Shown here: positions 47,996-60,172 of the stretch, in pieces
How positions within the stretch are numbered: position 1 is the first letter of the stretch
Layout: every line of letters begins with the position of its first letter
Made by a program: the position numbers and the translations under genes
Notes under the pieces: generated by a model
The model's input: the letters and a program-made list of their open reading frames with translations, nothing else
Database searches by the model: none
Told to the model about the DNA's origin: nothing
Source of the DNA: Hypericum androsaemum
Lineage: Eukaryota > Streptophyta > Magnoliopsida > Malpighiales > Hypericaceae
Direction: 5' to 3'
Length of the DNA stretch: 64,000 bases
NCBI GenBank assembly: GCA_963995505.1
Contig: OZ023193.1
Span: 5,354,521 to 5,418,520, forward strand

Positions 47996-48836
47996 GCCTT
48001 GATCCTCCTATTTCTGGTGGAACATGCGACGGGCAGGTGTTGCCATGGTCCAGAGAAGAATTATATCTCCGTTTACATATTTGCAATCCTTTCACAGGAA
48101 GAAAAATAATGGAGGTGGCACCGAAGACTTCTCATTTTGTGAGTTCTAGTTTTACCCTGCCATGAGAGAGTACTTTTTTCTCATAGCTTCTACAGGTCAC
48201 GGTCACATCCCGGTGTGGGGATTCCAGTATAAGATATTTAACTTGCAGTGGGAGAGTACCGTGGTTGGCCGGTATGCGACTTACCCTACCGGTGATAATA
48301 TGCCTATTAATGTCAATGGTTCACTTTATAATTTACTTGGGTCTCCAGTTAGTCCCTTGAATTGCATTATGATCTTCAACATTTGCAGTGAGAAAATTGA
48401 GTTTAAGCCTCATCCACATAATGATCATTGCTATCTTGAACACAAGGGTGCTCGCAATAGGACAAATGGGGACATGTGTTTGTTGGAAGTGGAATGGTCA
48501 TTAGATTTTGACCATGTGTGTTTTACCCGTAGTAACCTTGGTAACCTTCATTTATGGATCCTTGTGTACAGTGCAAGTTGGCATTGGATCCGCAGGTATA
48601 AATTCAATCTTAATTGGTATCCCTTAATGGGTGCAATTTGTGCACTAAACGAGATACAAAAAGGTGAGATACTGATGCATTATGGTTATCGCAGATTATT
48701 TGCTGTCAATCTTAAAACAAGACGCGTCAAAAATATAGACATTAGTATTAGTTATCCGGAGCAAAATAGGTTTCTTATTGCAACCACTTATGTGAGTAGT
48801 CTTGTTGGCCTAAATCACTTGATCTCATTCACATAA
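47996..48836 (+). pseudogene. F-box protein copy E, 5'-truncated
   Basis: Similarity starts inside the associated domain (PPISGGTCDGQVLPWSRE), with no leader or F-box before it. After HICNPFTGRKIMEV the frame breaks and meets a TGA in front of the in-frame ATG at 48162. From there 224 codons are open (REYFFLIASTGHGH to HLISFT). Without the F-box it could not join an SCF complex. Convergent with the membrane-protein relic at 49592. Confidence 0.87.
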
Positions 48837-48839
48837 CAT

Positions 48840-49590
48840 GCTTATTTGTCCTTTAGAATACTTTGAGAGTACTTTTTGAGAGAGATGAGAGAAATTTGAG
48901 ACAGTTTTTGGTAATTTATCGAATTGATGCAATTTATGTTTTGCTTAAAATTATATAACGTGGATTGCCAAATATCTATTATGTTGCTAGAGATTATCAA
49001 GTAATAAAATTTCAAAAAACTCAGATTTCAATTTTTAATTACAGAGATTGAAATTGTAATTTTAAATCACAGAAACTGAAAGCGAAAACCATTGAATTGT
49101 TTCAATGACATTATGAGAGATATGTAAAATAAAGCTCAATAATGTTTGACTTTATGCATGTCAGAACTTCTTTTGTAGCCGCCACAAGTAGTTTCAAGTA
49201 CACCACATGACATCATCCTCAAGGACCAGACACTTGAAGCTTCCATCTTCTATTCGGAAGGTGTGGCGCCTTCCTTGAAGGTGAAGTGTGACACGCCTGA
49301 GGTAGAAATTTATCATTCATAACCTCCGGTCGGATCCAGAGGATTGGAGAAATCTCAGACTAACTTTTTGGTTGTTTTCTAAAACTATATTTCTATATAA
49401 GGAACTTGCACTTCGTCGCCAATCCAAACTGCCTCTGATAGATAATTTCTTTCCCTGGAGAGTCAAAAAAGGAGTTCTCTTCAAAGTTTTCATCTTTCTC
49501 AAGAAAAAATTTATAGCCAAAACTATAGTTATATTTTTTAATGTTGATATCTCTCAGTAGAAATTATATTTTAGCCTATTAAAATATTAC
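48840..49590. other. convergent spacer with a leader-module relic
   Basis: 49430-49510 resembles the F-box leader module (ttctttccctggagagtcaa, ttcaaagttttcatctttct). It lies downstream of copy E and has no coding exon of its own. No gene otherwise. Confidence 0.5.
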
Positions 49591-49591
49591 T

Positions 49592-50650
49592 CTACCAATC
49601 CAAAAATATATAACCCACTATAGCTGGGAAAAGTACAACTGTTAGAATAAAAGCTGAATACTGAAGTATAAGAACAATTGTTCTAAGAACCCCGTGAAAT
49701 ATAGCGGCCAAAGACCTAGCCGAAGATGCTAAAGCTCCGATCAATCCGGCTACAAGTCCCCCAACCACCAAGAATTTGCAACGTCTGAAGCCCACTCTAT
49801 CGACCAGCTTGTGTGTGAGGATCTTGTCCATGTCATCACATGAACAAATAAAGAGTGGGAGGTAGAATCCCATTTGGTCTCCGTAGATAATATAGCACTC
49901 TTCAGCCACATTCTTAATCTAAAGTAATAAAACAAATTAAAATAAAGCAATAACAAACCAATAACATTAGATAATTCAAATTTCAACTGCCCTCATGTCA
50001 ACACTATGATAGTGAAAGAAACAGATAAATAATAGTAGATATTAACAATAGACCTTCTACACAATAAAGTAGATCCTCATAGCCATCGGCAACTTTTCTA
50101 AGAATCGGATGATAATCTGAAATTACATAACCTCCGAAACTTATGGTTAAAGATCCCTGTAAATCTATTGTGACTCCAGTAACCACAGTATATGTACTCT
50201 GTCTTGATCTCATGCCAGTCAGGTCGTCTCCAAAATCCTTGACAATGTAGATAAAGATACATACATCTTTTTGAATATTTTCAAATGTAAACACCAAAAC
50301 ACTTTGGCTGGCATGCAAATCAAATCTCAATCCATCAACGCTCCCTTTAGAAATCTTTGTAGACAATCTTACCATCTTCTATTTATCTTTGTATTCTATA
50401 TTGTAAACATTCTCGTTGAATCTCAGATACACCACATTTTGATCTAAGATGAAACTACAAAACAAAAATTCAAGGTAATCAATTTTTCAAACCACAAATA
50501 TAACAAAAATAAGCATAAAAAGATTTACTCACAACACATAGGGTAGAATAAGTATCAAAGAATTTCTCCTCTTATATTGTATGACGTAGGAGGGAGGAGA
50601 CACAAAATTGACACTCAGCATATCTTTCTCTACTATTGACAAACTGCAAA
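49592..50650 (-). pseudogene. second copy of the four-exon membrane protein, degraded
   Basis: The last exon (49918-49592) is open and ends in GYIFLDW like the gene at 22021, with matching spans (LVAGLIGALASSARSLAAIF, and a hydrophobic run to the end). The middle exon region (50375-50004, DGLRFDLHASQSVLVFTFEN) is preceded by a TAG. The first-exon region, near 50640-50540 (MLSVNFVSPPSYVIQYK), follows an in-frame TAG. The third-exon counterpart has diverged. Possible further 5' exons on the same strand are 50949-50873 (SEIFVAFDANYSVVIHEDSS) and 51574-51363 (a Ser/Asn/Glu-rich frame with KENQ repeats). It is probably a pseudogene, but a re-spliced product cannot be excluded. Confidence 0.65.
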
Positions 50651-53600
50651 ATTATGCTACTTCACCATTGTCAAACCTAAAAAGCTGCACAATTGGACAC
50701 GATTCTAGCGATGGAGATCAGTACACAGGCGCTACATACTCATAAGAGTCCTCGGGTTGATCAAGCTTTTGGCACGACGATAAAAAAACCAGACAATTCA
50801 GAATACTAAAAAGAATAAAGAAGCAATTCCCAATATAATAGCGGAATTGAAAATAAAGCACAATAATAATACCTCTGAAGTGCTGGTGCTAGAATCTTCA
50901 TGAATAACAACAGAATAATTTGCATCGAAAGCAACAAAAATCTCTGACTCTGTTGGATAATAAATACAAAAAGTTCATTAAAATCGACAATAAAGCAGAA
51001 CAATAACAAAGAAAGAGAGGATGTTGCTGCTTCTTTAGGAAAATATGAAAAAAGAAAAAAAACACGATGACACAATAACAATATAAAAAGATTCTATAGA
51101 TATATATTTCATCAAAAAAATACAAAAATTTAAATGCATACCAACATAAATATCTCTTGTTTAAGATTTATAGATATCTACAAGAAAATATTTTTGATTG
51201 CATGTAAATCAAATTTAATTTATGAATGTTCCATCACAAATTGTTGAAACAAATCAAGCAAAAGCTTTTGAGATCAACTTCACCAAGTATATTGAAAATT
51301 TTCATGTGTCAATTGAAATACACCATATTTTCTTTTAGTATGCAATTTAAGAAATAAATTACTTACAACTATTAGGCTTACCATTACTCTGATTCTCCTT
51401 CTCCTTACCATCAATCTGATTTTCCTTAATATCAGACTGATTCTCCCCACCATGAGGCGGATTCTCTCTCTCAGATTGTTTAGCCTCCTTCGTATTGCTG
51501 GTGCTGGAACTCATATCAATAACATGGGCAGGATTTTTATCAACAGCAGGAGAAATCTCTGAAAGGTCCCGCAACTCCGAAGTAATGCATGAAAATATTA
51601 AAATTAATTTTTTTTAAGTGTCTTTTTGGGATTCTTGGTAAATTGTGTTCTTATATTTATTTTGTTTGGCAAAAAAAATTATTTTGGCGTTAAACTTTTT
51701 CAAAATTGTCGTACCTTATTATGGGTAAACTGCAGTCCATTCACCCTCGGTGGCTATTGTTTTTTATGGATAAGGTGACGAGAGTAGAAGAAAGAAATAT
51801 ATGGTGAAAATGTTAAGTTCATGTACAACTAAAGTCTCCAAAAATAGATTTAACAAGTCCGCAACACATTAAGTTCAAAAATAGCTGGAATATCCTTACA
51901 ATGTCATCCATAATTCCACATTAGTATCAAGAATATGCTTAGTTACTTACAAAATAACACCAAATGTAAACTAGCAGCCACAAATAGTCAAAATACTCAA
52001 ATCAAGATATACTTACAACATCATCCATATAGTCTTAATTCAAACAAGCAAGACAAGAAACCAATCATATTCTTTACAAAATATTCAAACTTGACACTCA
52101 AAGTACTGATACCAACAAAGATATCAATCACCATACTCTTCATCCAAGAATCACCGCAACTAAAAATGCCTTGTCAAGACAGCAGAACGCAAAAAGATGG
52201 TTTAGTCTTCCAGAAAAGAACTTAGTCGTGCTGAGCCACACAAGCAAGATGACCATCGTCGTTTATATCCTTAATCCTGATGCAAATACCAAGCAAACAG
52301 AAAGGTCTTGTACTTCACAAATCACCATTTCTCAAGTCTCACATCAGCTGTAACTCTCTTGATTTTCTTTCCCCTCCTCTCTCTTTATCTCTCGCACACA
52401 CCATCAATTCAATGTTACTCACAGGCCCAACACAGAGACACAGAGAGCGAGTGCGAGAGAGTGTTACATGTGAGCTGCAAGAAGTGAGGTAGTGGGGGGA
52501 GGCCGGCAGATGCGACAAAACCACCAAGCTAATGCGTGACGGCCGAACTAAGACTGAGAATTGTCTAGGCACAAATCTGATAACTAGTGACTACTTTTCG
52601 AAATTGTCCCAAAACATATTTAGTTCCGAGTTAACATTTAAATATGAGGACTCGTTAATTCACAGTGACTATTTCTCGTAATATTTCTAAAACCTACCCC
52701 ACGTCGCCGCATCCATCTCTCCTTTGAAATTTGAACCCGAGGCATCTCCTTTGATTTTGATGAATGGGACTCGACCTTCTTCTAATTTGCGCGCACCAAA
52801 TCCGAGTTGCCTTGTTGTTGTGTTATAGTTGGGTTTTACATTTCATTATAGACTGCTTCTTCCAATTTTTGATCTTGATCCAATGTAGTTGCTTAAGTGA
52901 ACGTATTAAGTTGAACCATCTTTAATTTCTATAATTATAACTCTTCATTACAAAAATCTCAGGTAGCCTTCCCAAAGGATCCATTCCTTTCGAAGCTGCT
53001 CTCCACCGATTAATTCAATTTTTTTGACGATATTGGTGGTAGCAACTTTGAAAAGTGAAAATCCACCCGTAATACAATGTAAATAATTTTTTTCAATATA
53101 CTCTACTTATAAAAAAAAATGGATTAATCCCTTTTAAATTTAAAGGGACACCACAAGAATATATACTGTACAGAGAAAAGAAATATTAATTAGCTACAAG
53201 ACAAAATTCTTCACTAGGCGCGTGATCCATTCTCTCAAGAAGGTCTAATTTCATTTCAATCACTGCTTTTCTTTTTATCTCCATTTTGGTCCATTGCTTG
53301 TCTTATCCTTTCCTCGTGGACATCTCTGCTTGGGCTCGTTTGTTAAAAAGAGAACTCTACAAAAGCCCTTCGAAACTTTCACCACCACCATAAACTAGAT
53401 TTTTATTTTTTTTAATACATAAAATATTATTACAGTAAGACTTCTTTAAAGTATTATTGTTGGGATAGAAAAATATCAATTTAAATAGGTTATTACATAA
53501 AAAAAGTTTGCGTTATTTCTCCAAAAATATTAAAATTGAATTTTTGAACAATAAATACGTAAATACAAAAAAATTACTTGTCCATAGTCAATTCAAATGT

Positions 53601-53854
53601 TACACTTGATTGACATATTTCTTACAACAAGACGACAATCATAAAAATATTTAAAGACAATTTATACGATAAATGGTTAAATAAAATTTATCAAATAAGC
53701 AAATCTAGCGCAAACTAATATCTTAAAATATTTTTAATTAATAAAATATGTAAAATCTCTGTATTTATTGAAAAATATCACCTAAAAATATCACTTCACT
53801 CGTATAATCAGTTTTTTTTCACTTAATTAAAATCTAAAATGATTACACCATATA

Positions 53855-53885
<31 letters not shown>

Positions 53886-53940
53886 AATCTAAAATGATTA
53901 CACCATATATATATATATATATATATATGTTACTTGCAAG
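50651..53940. other. intergenic DNA with possible 5' exons of the membrane-protein copy
   Basis: Apart from the two candidate minus-strand exons near 50900 and 51500, I see only AT-rich sequence and a CT/GA-rich patch at 52365-52470 (ctcctctctctttatctctc; agagcgagtgcgagagag) that could be a minus-strand leader. 53820-53930 is simple repeat. Confidence 0.45.
53829..53929. repeat. (TTTA)n and (TA)n microsatellites with duplicated flank
   Basis: About seven atttt/attta units (53858-53884) and about 12 TA units (53905-53929). Each follows the same segment aaaatctaaaatgattacac (53829 and 53884), so the flank itself is duplicated. Confidence 0.85.
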
Positions 53941-55399
53941 AAAGAAACGACAGGGGACGAGGACGACTCCGAGTGGAAGCTCTCGCTCACTCTTCCTCGT
54001 CCTGTCCAGGAAGGTGAGATAGATTCCAAATTACTCTTTTTCCGGATACCTGTTAAAAAGTTTCTGTCTTGTACTTAAAAAAGAGAGCTTTTCGTTTAAG
54101 GCATGTTTTTTTAGACGTGTTTCTGTTCATTTTTGTTCTAATTCTGATTTGGGGTTTCTTGGTTTCTGTTTCCTATTGAATAATGCTGGTGGATTTGAAC
54201 GCTAAAGGCCACAGCTGAAGCCCCAATTGAAGCAAACCAAGTTCAAGGTATCTTATTAAGCTGCCTGTTTTTTTTTTCCTTCGAATTGTCTTGATTTAAT
54301 CTGGTTCTGGACTTGGATATTGAATTTGGGAAAGTGGGTTGGTGAAGTCTGGAGAGTATTTGGTTACCCCATCGAGAATTCGATGTGGGTTTGCTTTGGA
54401 TGGGAGAATGGTGTCTGGTTGAGATTGGAGTTCTTGTGATCTGTTTCATTTGATGATTGAATTGATTTAGTTTGTGTCGACTCTAAAACCGACACGGTGA
54501 CTTCTGGGGTCTGTTTGTTCCTTTTATTCCTTGCTTTTGCCCTTGTCATGGATATCAATGGTGATGAGATTGAGCACTAGTTTTAAGGTTCGTGGTTGAC
54601 GTAGTCTGCTGGTGTATAGTTTCATCCAAGGGTATGTTCATTTGGAGAACGATTTTGAATTTCATTTAAATTAAGTGCTCGATTGGTATAGATATGCATC
54701 GAGAATGTGATAGCAGATGCGAGATATAAGGTTTTGCTTGAAATTTACCAGTTTCTCAAGTTAGCTTTCACTTTACAACCCTTGCTGCAAAAATATTTCT
54801 CATTTGTGCTCAGAAACATGCTGGTCATCCTAAGGTATATTTCTTTCCCGTATGCCCTGATTTGTCTCGCTTACATGACATATACCTTCTCCAAAATTGC
54901 AATGTCTGTCGCATGAAAGCGAGCTCTTTTCAGGCTATAAATTTCTCGAATGTTGGTGTGCGTGAATTGATATTGAAGTCTTGCATGAAAGAATTTGGTA
55001 TTTGTTATGATGAAGATACCTCTATTTAACTTCTGATCATTTGGAAGATATAGGGAATGACAAGTTTTCTAAAGTGATAAGACTTCTTGACCCTTCATGC
55101 CTTTGATTAGCGAACCCCACTAGATCTAGTAAGCTCCCATGGTCTCTTTAGCTGTTGCAGGCTGATACAAATTACTTTAGGGATCCGTCGGCTTAGCGAT
55201 TGTTTCTGTTTGTGTAGACTCTGGGTGGAAGATGATCCTCAATTGCGTAGGCTGGAAAGAATGTACTGATGCTCTTTTCGGTGTGGATAGTATCATAACA
55301 ATATGGAATGCTATGAGATATGTCCCTAGCTGGAATAATGAGTTGCTGGGATGACTCTTGCCTCTGTCATCAGTTAATTTGTTCTCAAACTTTGCGCAG
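53941..55399 (+). promoter_or_regulatory. upstream region of F-box copy F
   Basis: 55085-55400 is colinear with the regions before copies A and B (cttcatgcctttgattagcg, agctgttgcaggctgatac, tagctggaat), with an acceptor tgcgcag at 55393-55399. The shared leader module found at the other copies is not obvious here. 53941-54250 has a GC-richer, leader-like stretch (gacgaggacgactccgagtg) that could be a first exon of this or another gene. Confidence 0.5.
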
Positions 55400-55423
55400 G
55401 CTCTTTGGTTAGCAGAGTTCAGG

Positions 55424-56707
55424 ATGGGAACGCCAAGGAATTCAGTACCTTGGAAAGTTTGGAGAGACACTACCCACGACACTGTCAGTGCTTTTTTCTC
55501 ATCAGAAAATGAGCCAGAACAGACTAGAGATATCTACAAAAGAATTCAAGATTTAATTGGGAGTAAATGCTGTAGAAGGATGACAATCTTGAAGTGCCTT
55601 TTTTCCATTTCGAGACTTTTCCGGGGGAAAGGCGGAAAGCCACTGCCCGATGATGTGGTGCTTGATATTTTAAGCAGATTACCAGCCAAGGATATCCTTA
55701 ACTGTCGTATGGTGTGTAGGAGATGGATGTCCCTGACATCAACTCCCTACTTCCGTGATTTACACCTGACAGGATCCCCTCCCATGATTTTGCTACAACA
55801 ATATGTTTCAGAAAGTGACTTGAGATTGTATTCTATTGACCTCACACCTGAAGAACCTTGCATCAAAAGATTTGACACGCCCAAGCTGCCATTAGATTGT
55901 TGTCATCCTCTTCTTTTTGGTGGAACATGCGACGGGCTGGTGTTGCTATGGTCCAGGAAAAAATCATCTTTATATATTTGCAATCCTTTCACAGAGAGAA
56001 AAATAATGGAGGTGGCAGCCGAAGGCTCCTTCTTTTGCGGGTTCTGGATTCACCCAGCCAAGAGAGAGTACTTTTTCCTCACAGCTTCTATTGGTGAGAG
56101 TCAAATGAACCAGTATAAGATATTTAACATGCGGGGCGAGAGCACCGCAGTTGGCTGGTATAAGACTTACCCTACGGATGATGTGCCCATCAATATCAAT
56201 GGTTCAATCTATAACTTACTAATGTCTCCATTTACTGGCCTGGTTTGCATTATGATCTTCAACATCGACAGTGAGAAAATTGAGTTCAGGCCTCATCCAT
56301 ATAATGATCATTGGGATCATGGACATGCCGTTTACAGAAGTTATAATGCAGAAATCTGTTTGTTGGAAGTGGAAGGGTCATTAGGTTTTGCTCATGTGTG
56401 TTCTAGCCACAGTAACCTTCATTTATGGATCCTTGCGGACAGTTCAACTTGGCATTGGATACCCAAGTATAAATTCAACCTTAATTGGAATCCTTCAATG
56501 AGTGCAATCTGTGCATTAAGTTGCATACAGAAGGGTGAGATGCTGATGCATTATGGCAACCGCATATTGTTTGCTGTCAATCTTGAAACAAGACGGGTCA
56601 GAAAGATAGATATTAGGATTAGTTATCCTAAGATAAATAGGTTACTGAGTGCAACCACTTATGTCAGTAGTTTTGTTGGCCTGAATTGCTTGGCCTCTTT
56701 CATATGA
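55424..56707 (+). CDS. F-box protein copy F, intact
   Basis: A single open exon gives 427 residues from MGTPRNSVPW. The frame is open upstream to 55358, but I prefer 55424 because the acceptor at 55399 cuts off the earlier ATG and copies A and B share this start. The F-box is at residues 72-111 (LPDDVVLDILSRLPAKDIL, CRMVCRRWMSLTS). An F-box-associated, beta-rich domain follows (FGGTCDGLVLLWSRKKSS, LYICNPFTERKIMEV, NLHLWILADSSTWHWIP). It ends LNCLASFI. No membrane span or signal peptide. By family it would be the substrate receptor of an SCF ubiquitin ligase. The substrate is unknown. This is the only undamaged copy in the window. Similarity to copies A, B and E is high throughout. Confidence 0.9.
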   Translation: MGTPRNSVPWKVWRDTTHDTVSAFFSSENEPEQTRDIYKRIQDLIGSKCCRRMTILKCLFSISRLFRGKGGKPLPDDVVLDILSRLPAKDILNCRMVCRRWMSLTSTPYFRDLHLTGSPPMILLQQYVSESDLRLYSIDLTPEEPCIKRFDTPKLPLDCCHPLLFGGTCDGLVLLWSRKKSSLYICNPFTERKIMEVAAEGSFFCGFWIHPAKREYFFLTASIGESQMNQYKIFNMRGESTAVGWYKTYPTDDVPININGSIYNLLMSPFTGLVCIMIFNIDSEKIEFRPHPYNDHWDHGHAVYRSYNAEICLLEVEGSLGFAHVCSSHSNLHLWILADSSTWHWIPKYKFNLNWNPSMSAICALSCIQKGEMLMHYGNRILFAVNLETRRVRKIDIRISYPKINRLLSATTYVSSFVGLNCLASFI

Positions 56708-56710
56708 CAA

Positions 56711-57616
56711 ACTTGTTTGTCTTTGTTATGTTTTTGAGAGAAATTTGAGAGACCGTGGTCGGGTCCTCCCCTCTCTTCCTGGATGATGCCTAATCTCGTA
56801 CTTATGTTCTTGCATCCTAGGTTTAACCGAGTATTTACTGTGATTGATTATATTTAGCTCTCTGCTTCACATTGAATCTTCGGAAACAAGAACAATTTTA
56901 GTAGCATTACTCCGTATCAAATCTCCATAATTTACTCATCATAGTCCAACAAAGACCATGTTATCTCTCAAGTAGAATTTCAACCATGGTAAGCAAACAA
57001 GGATATTGAAGTTTGTACAAGCTTAAGGAAGGCATAAAGACTTGCAAACTCCGGGTCGGAAATACAGGTCTATCGAATTTGTATACTATAGGGTAAGGAT
57101 TGGGATCTACCTTAGTGTGTGGATTTAGGTAGGTTCCATGTGGAACCAAATCCGAATCTCAAATGTAGATTGTAGGGTGTTCAATTGAATTTTTTTATAT
57201 ATTTGCTTATTTAATGCATGAATCACATTGATTCTCATTTTTCAGTAGGTCTTTATTTTATTTTTTTGGAAAAGTAGTAGGTCTTTGTTATTGTGGGCAG
57301 TAAAGTGGTGGTTCAATATTTTATAATTAAACAATTTTTTTATACTACGAACCCACAGATCATCATGATCTTTCAAATATTTAAGGTTCATTATCCTGTC
57401 AAAATCTTTATTTTTAATTAGTATAAAGATAATGATCTCGATCTACTCTTAAAAAAAGAGGATAATAAGTTGAGTCCAATAAATCATGTTCGGATTCTAC
57501 TCATAATTATCCCTATTATTATTGTACTTTTTTCTCAAAAAGAAAAATAGGTGTGGGATTATGCCTATAAACAGTTAATTAAGATATGAGGTGGCCAAGA
57601 TAATCTTGTATTTGGC
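56711..57616. other. intergenic DNA after F-box copy F
   Basis: No gene seen; AT-rich with A/T runs. Confidence 0.45.
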
Positions 57617-58088
57617 CTAACAAACATGGTTTTAAAAAATGACCCGGAGACCGACCCGGTATTTCTCCCGTCCTCTGGGTCGGCCGGTCGGACCGGACGA
57701 ACCACCGGTCGGACCAAAAAAAATTTTAAATATTTTAAATAATATATATGTAGGTTAAAATATACTTATTTTCCATAAAAAATAGACTTAATTTTTTATC
57801 TCTCCACTCTATAAATCTATTTATTTTTTTATTTATTACTTTATAAATTTGTCAAATCAATTTTTTTACTCGAAAACCACCAAAAAAAAGTCAATTTCGC
57901 TCATTTTTTGTACTAACCGAGTTCGACCGGTCAGGATGGACCTCAAAATCGGTCGGTCCGATCGAATTTGGTCCGGTTAGTACAGACCCCGGTCAAAAGC
58001 CTAAAAACGACCCGGTCATGTGCCCGTTTCGCAGTCCAACCAGTCGAACCACCAATCGGAACGCGTTTTTTAAAACCATGCTAACAAA
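57617..58088. mobile_element. hAT-type MITE with 8-bp target duplication
   Basis: ctaacaaa at 57617-57624 and 58081-58088 flanks 57625-58080 (456 bp). The tips are catggttttaaaaaa and its inverse ttttttaaaaccatg. The inner part carries many ccggtcggacc / ggtccgaccgg-like palindromic phrases around an AT-rich centre. An 8-bp duplication fits hAT transposases. The 89-92-codon frames at 57993-58296 are not convincing genes. Confidence 0.85.
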
Positions 58089-59849
58089 TATAAATAAACA
58101 GAATAGAAGCGGCGTAGCACGTGACCTTATACCAAAGGAACCACGAAGAAAGAAAAGAAACAAAGAGATTCCAATCCAAGTGGAAGCTCTCTTCGACCTT
58201 GTTTTGTCCCTTTCTCGACCAAGTTCTGACATTTTAGCAATAATTCTCCAAGTTATGTCCACAAAGGTGAGCCACCTTCCTAATTGTGGTTTCTAAAGTG
58301 AATTTACACTTTAAAATGCACCTGAAAAAATAACTACACTCTTTTAATACATTCGACACGAAAAAAATATCATGCACCGTAACATGATAATGTTACAACA
58401 AAGTTGTGACATTTTCACCTTGGCTACTTTTGGGTATATTTAGGGTGGTAGCCATCTAAGAGAGAGGCCACCTCTATTTCTCTATCTAATGCGCTACAAT
58501 CTGTAAAAACTTTTTTACTTCAATGATGCACTTGTGAAAAGGTAACTAGAAGACATGTGTGACGCATTAATCTTGTAAAGTGTGAAGGCTGTTTATCCCG
58601 ATATTTTACCTTTGATATATAAAAATAGAAACACCAAATACATTTTGTCTAACGATATAAGATGTGTACAAATTTGAATAGATCCAAAATTTAAACTCTG
58701 GCAATAAAAAAAAATAGACACTAGGTTCGAGCATGCAAGCCTGTGATTGTTCTCCAGAATTAATTTTTAGTACTGTTTGGATCAATTTAGAAGTAATTTT
58801 TTAAATAATATTTTTTATTCGTAAGGTTTCAGTCTCAAAATATCCTTTAAAAAAATTCATGTTATTTACTAGTTGAACATAGGAATTGGATGTCGAGTTT
58901 ATGCCATGATTGTTCTGCAGAATAATATATTTCGAGTTTAATTTTTCAAAAAATAAAATATTTTTTACGTCTGGAGTGCGAAATATTTCCTTATGTTTGA
59001 AAAGGGAGAAAGAAGTGAAGGTGGTAGAGGATTTGGGGAGAGGAAAGATAAATTTCATGAAACTTTAGTTATTTATGGGAAGCTGTTTTTCCTTTTTCAA
59101 TGCATAACCGAACGTAAGAGAACGGAGAAAATGTCTCGCGGGAAAAGTAGTTTAATGAGAAACAGACGAAGAGTCTCTCTTAATGGTCAAGGCAATGGTT
59201 TCTCGTGGTTTGACTTTTCAAACAAACCATGCGGATGCTATGACTTTATAGTCGAGTATTAAGCCTTTTTTAGGATAAGTAGTAATTCGTACTTTTTTGG
59301 TATGGGAAAAGAGATTTAGAAAAAATTCTGAAAGAATTAACAACTGGCTAGGTGGTGTAATGAGGGTCCAAGGACACTTAAACGATCTTATTCTCACAAT
59401 TTTCTCCATGAACATCAATTTCCGTTCGACAATTTTCTCTGTGGATCGAGATTTGATTATCTCATTGCCTTGTGTTACATCTAATCGCCAATAAAATTCT
59501 AAGAAGGCCTGACTAATTACGCGAGGGATGCAACTCGATACCTCAAACACAATTTGAATCTCAATATCGGCCAGGGTTTTAACAAAATTGGTGGCGGGAA
59601 CTTCTTCGGAGGGAATTATACTTTCATTAGGGGTGCTCTTATTTTTTTATTCGTACATAACTTTCTATTAATAAAATTTATTACTTATAAAAAAAAGTCA
59701 ACGTCATAATGCCAAGATAATGATACGAAATTCAATCAATACAGACATTCTTTACCATGTAAGAGTATAGAATGTACTTTCTAAGTAGAAACTAATTTGA
59801 TTATAATTAGGTTTTGTTTGTACAGTTTTGTTTTCTACTTCTTTGGGTG
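58089..59849. other. intergenic DNA
   Basis: AT-rich. Open frames near 59000-59550 on both strands are short and lack coding character. Confidence 0.45.
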
Positions 59850-60172
59850 GACTTGGAGGGCTTTAGATTGGGTACGGAGTGAAGAAAATTATTCTGAACG
59901 GTTTGGAGTGAAGGGGACCGTGCTAGCGTGCCTCATTATGTGATACTGGCATGTCCCGTTATATGATACTGGCATGCCATGTTATGTCATACTGGTTAGT
60001 GTATTTTCCGTGTTTACGACAGAGACATGTCCCGTTTACGACACTGGTCCGTGTAGCTTTTTTATTTTGGTCCCTGTATTTCTGCATTTTTGCAAAAAAA
60101 AACTTAATATACCTTCACTTCAGACCGTTTGGAATGGGGGCATTCCGTACCCAATCCAACCCCGACTTAGAA
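59850..60172. mobile_element. MITE M3 (MULE type), old copy
   Basis: The element is 59859-60163. Tips are ggctttagattgggtacgga and, inverted, ggggttggattgggtacgga. The flanks gacttggag (59850-59858) and gacttagaa (60164-60172) match at 7 of 9 positions, so the duplication has decayed. The interior has about four copies of gttatgtgatactggcatgcc-like units (59930-60000). Same family as M2, seen in the opposite orientation. Confidence 0.75.

Noticed and set aside
50806..51125. 75-91-codon hydrophobic frames, Leu/Phe-rich
   Set aside because: AT-rich low-complexity translation; the second also overlaps a plausible exon in another frame.
20240..56707. F-box cluster as a self-incompatibility (S-locus) system
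   Set aside because: No S-RNase or other female determinant is present, and the F-box proteins show no specific SLF signature I can identify. Local F-box clusters are common in plants.
57993..58296. Two opposed frames of about 90 codons
   Set aside because: They straddle the right end of the hAT MITE, so they are chance frames over an insertion boundary.
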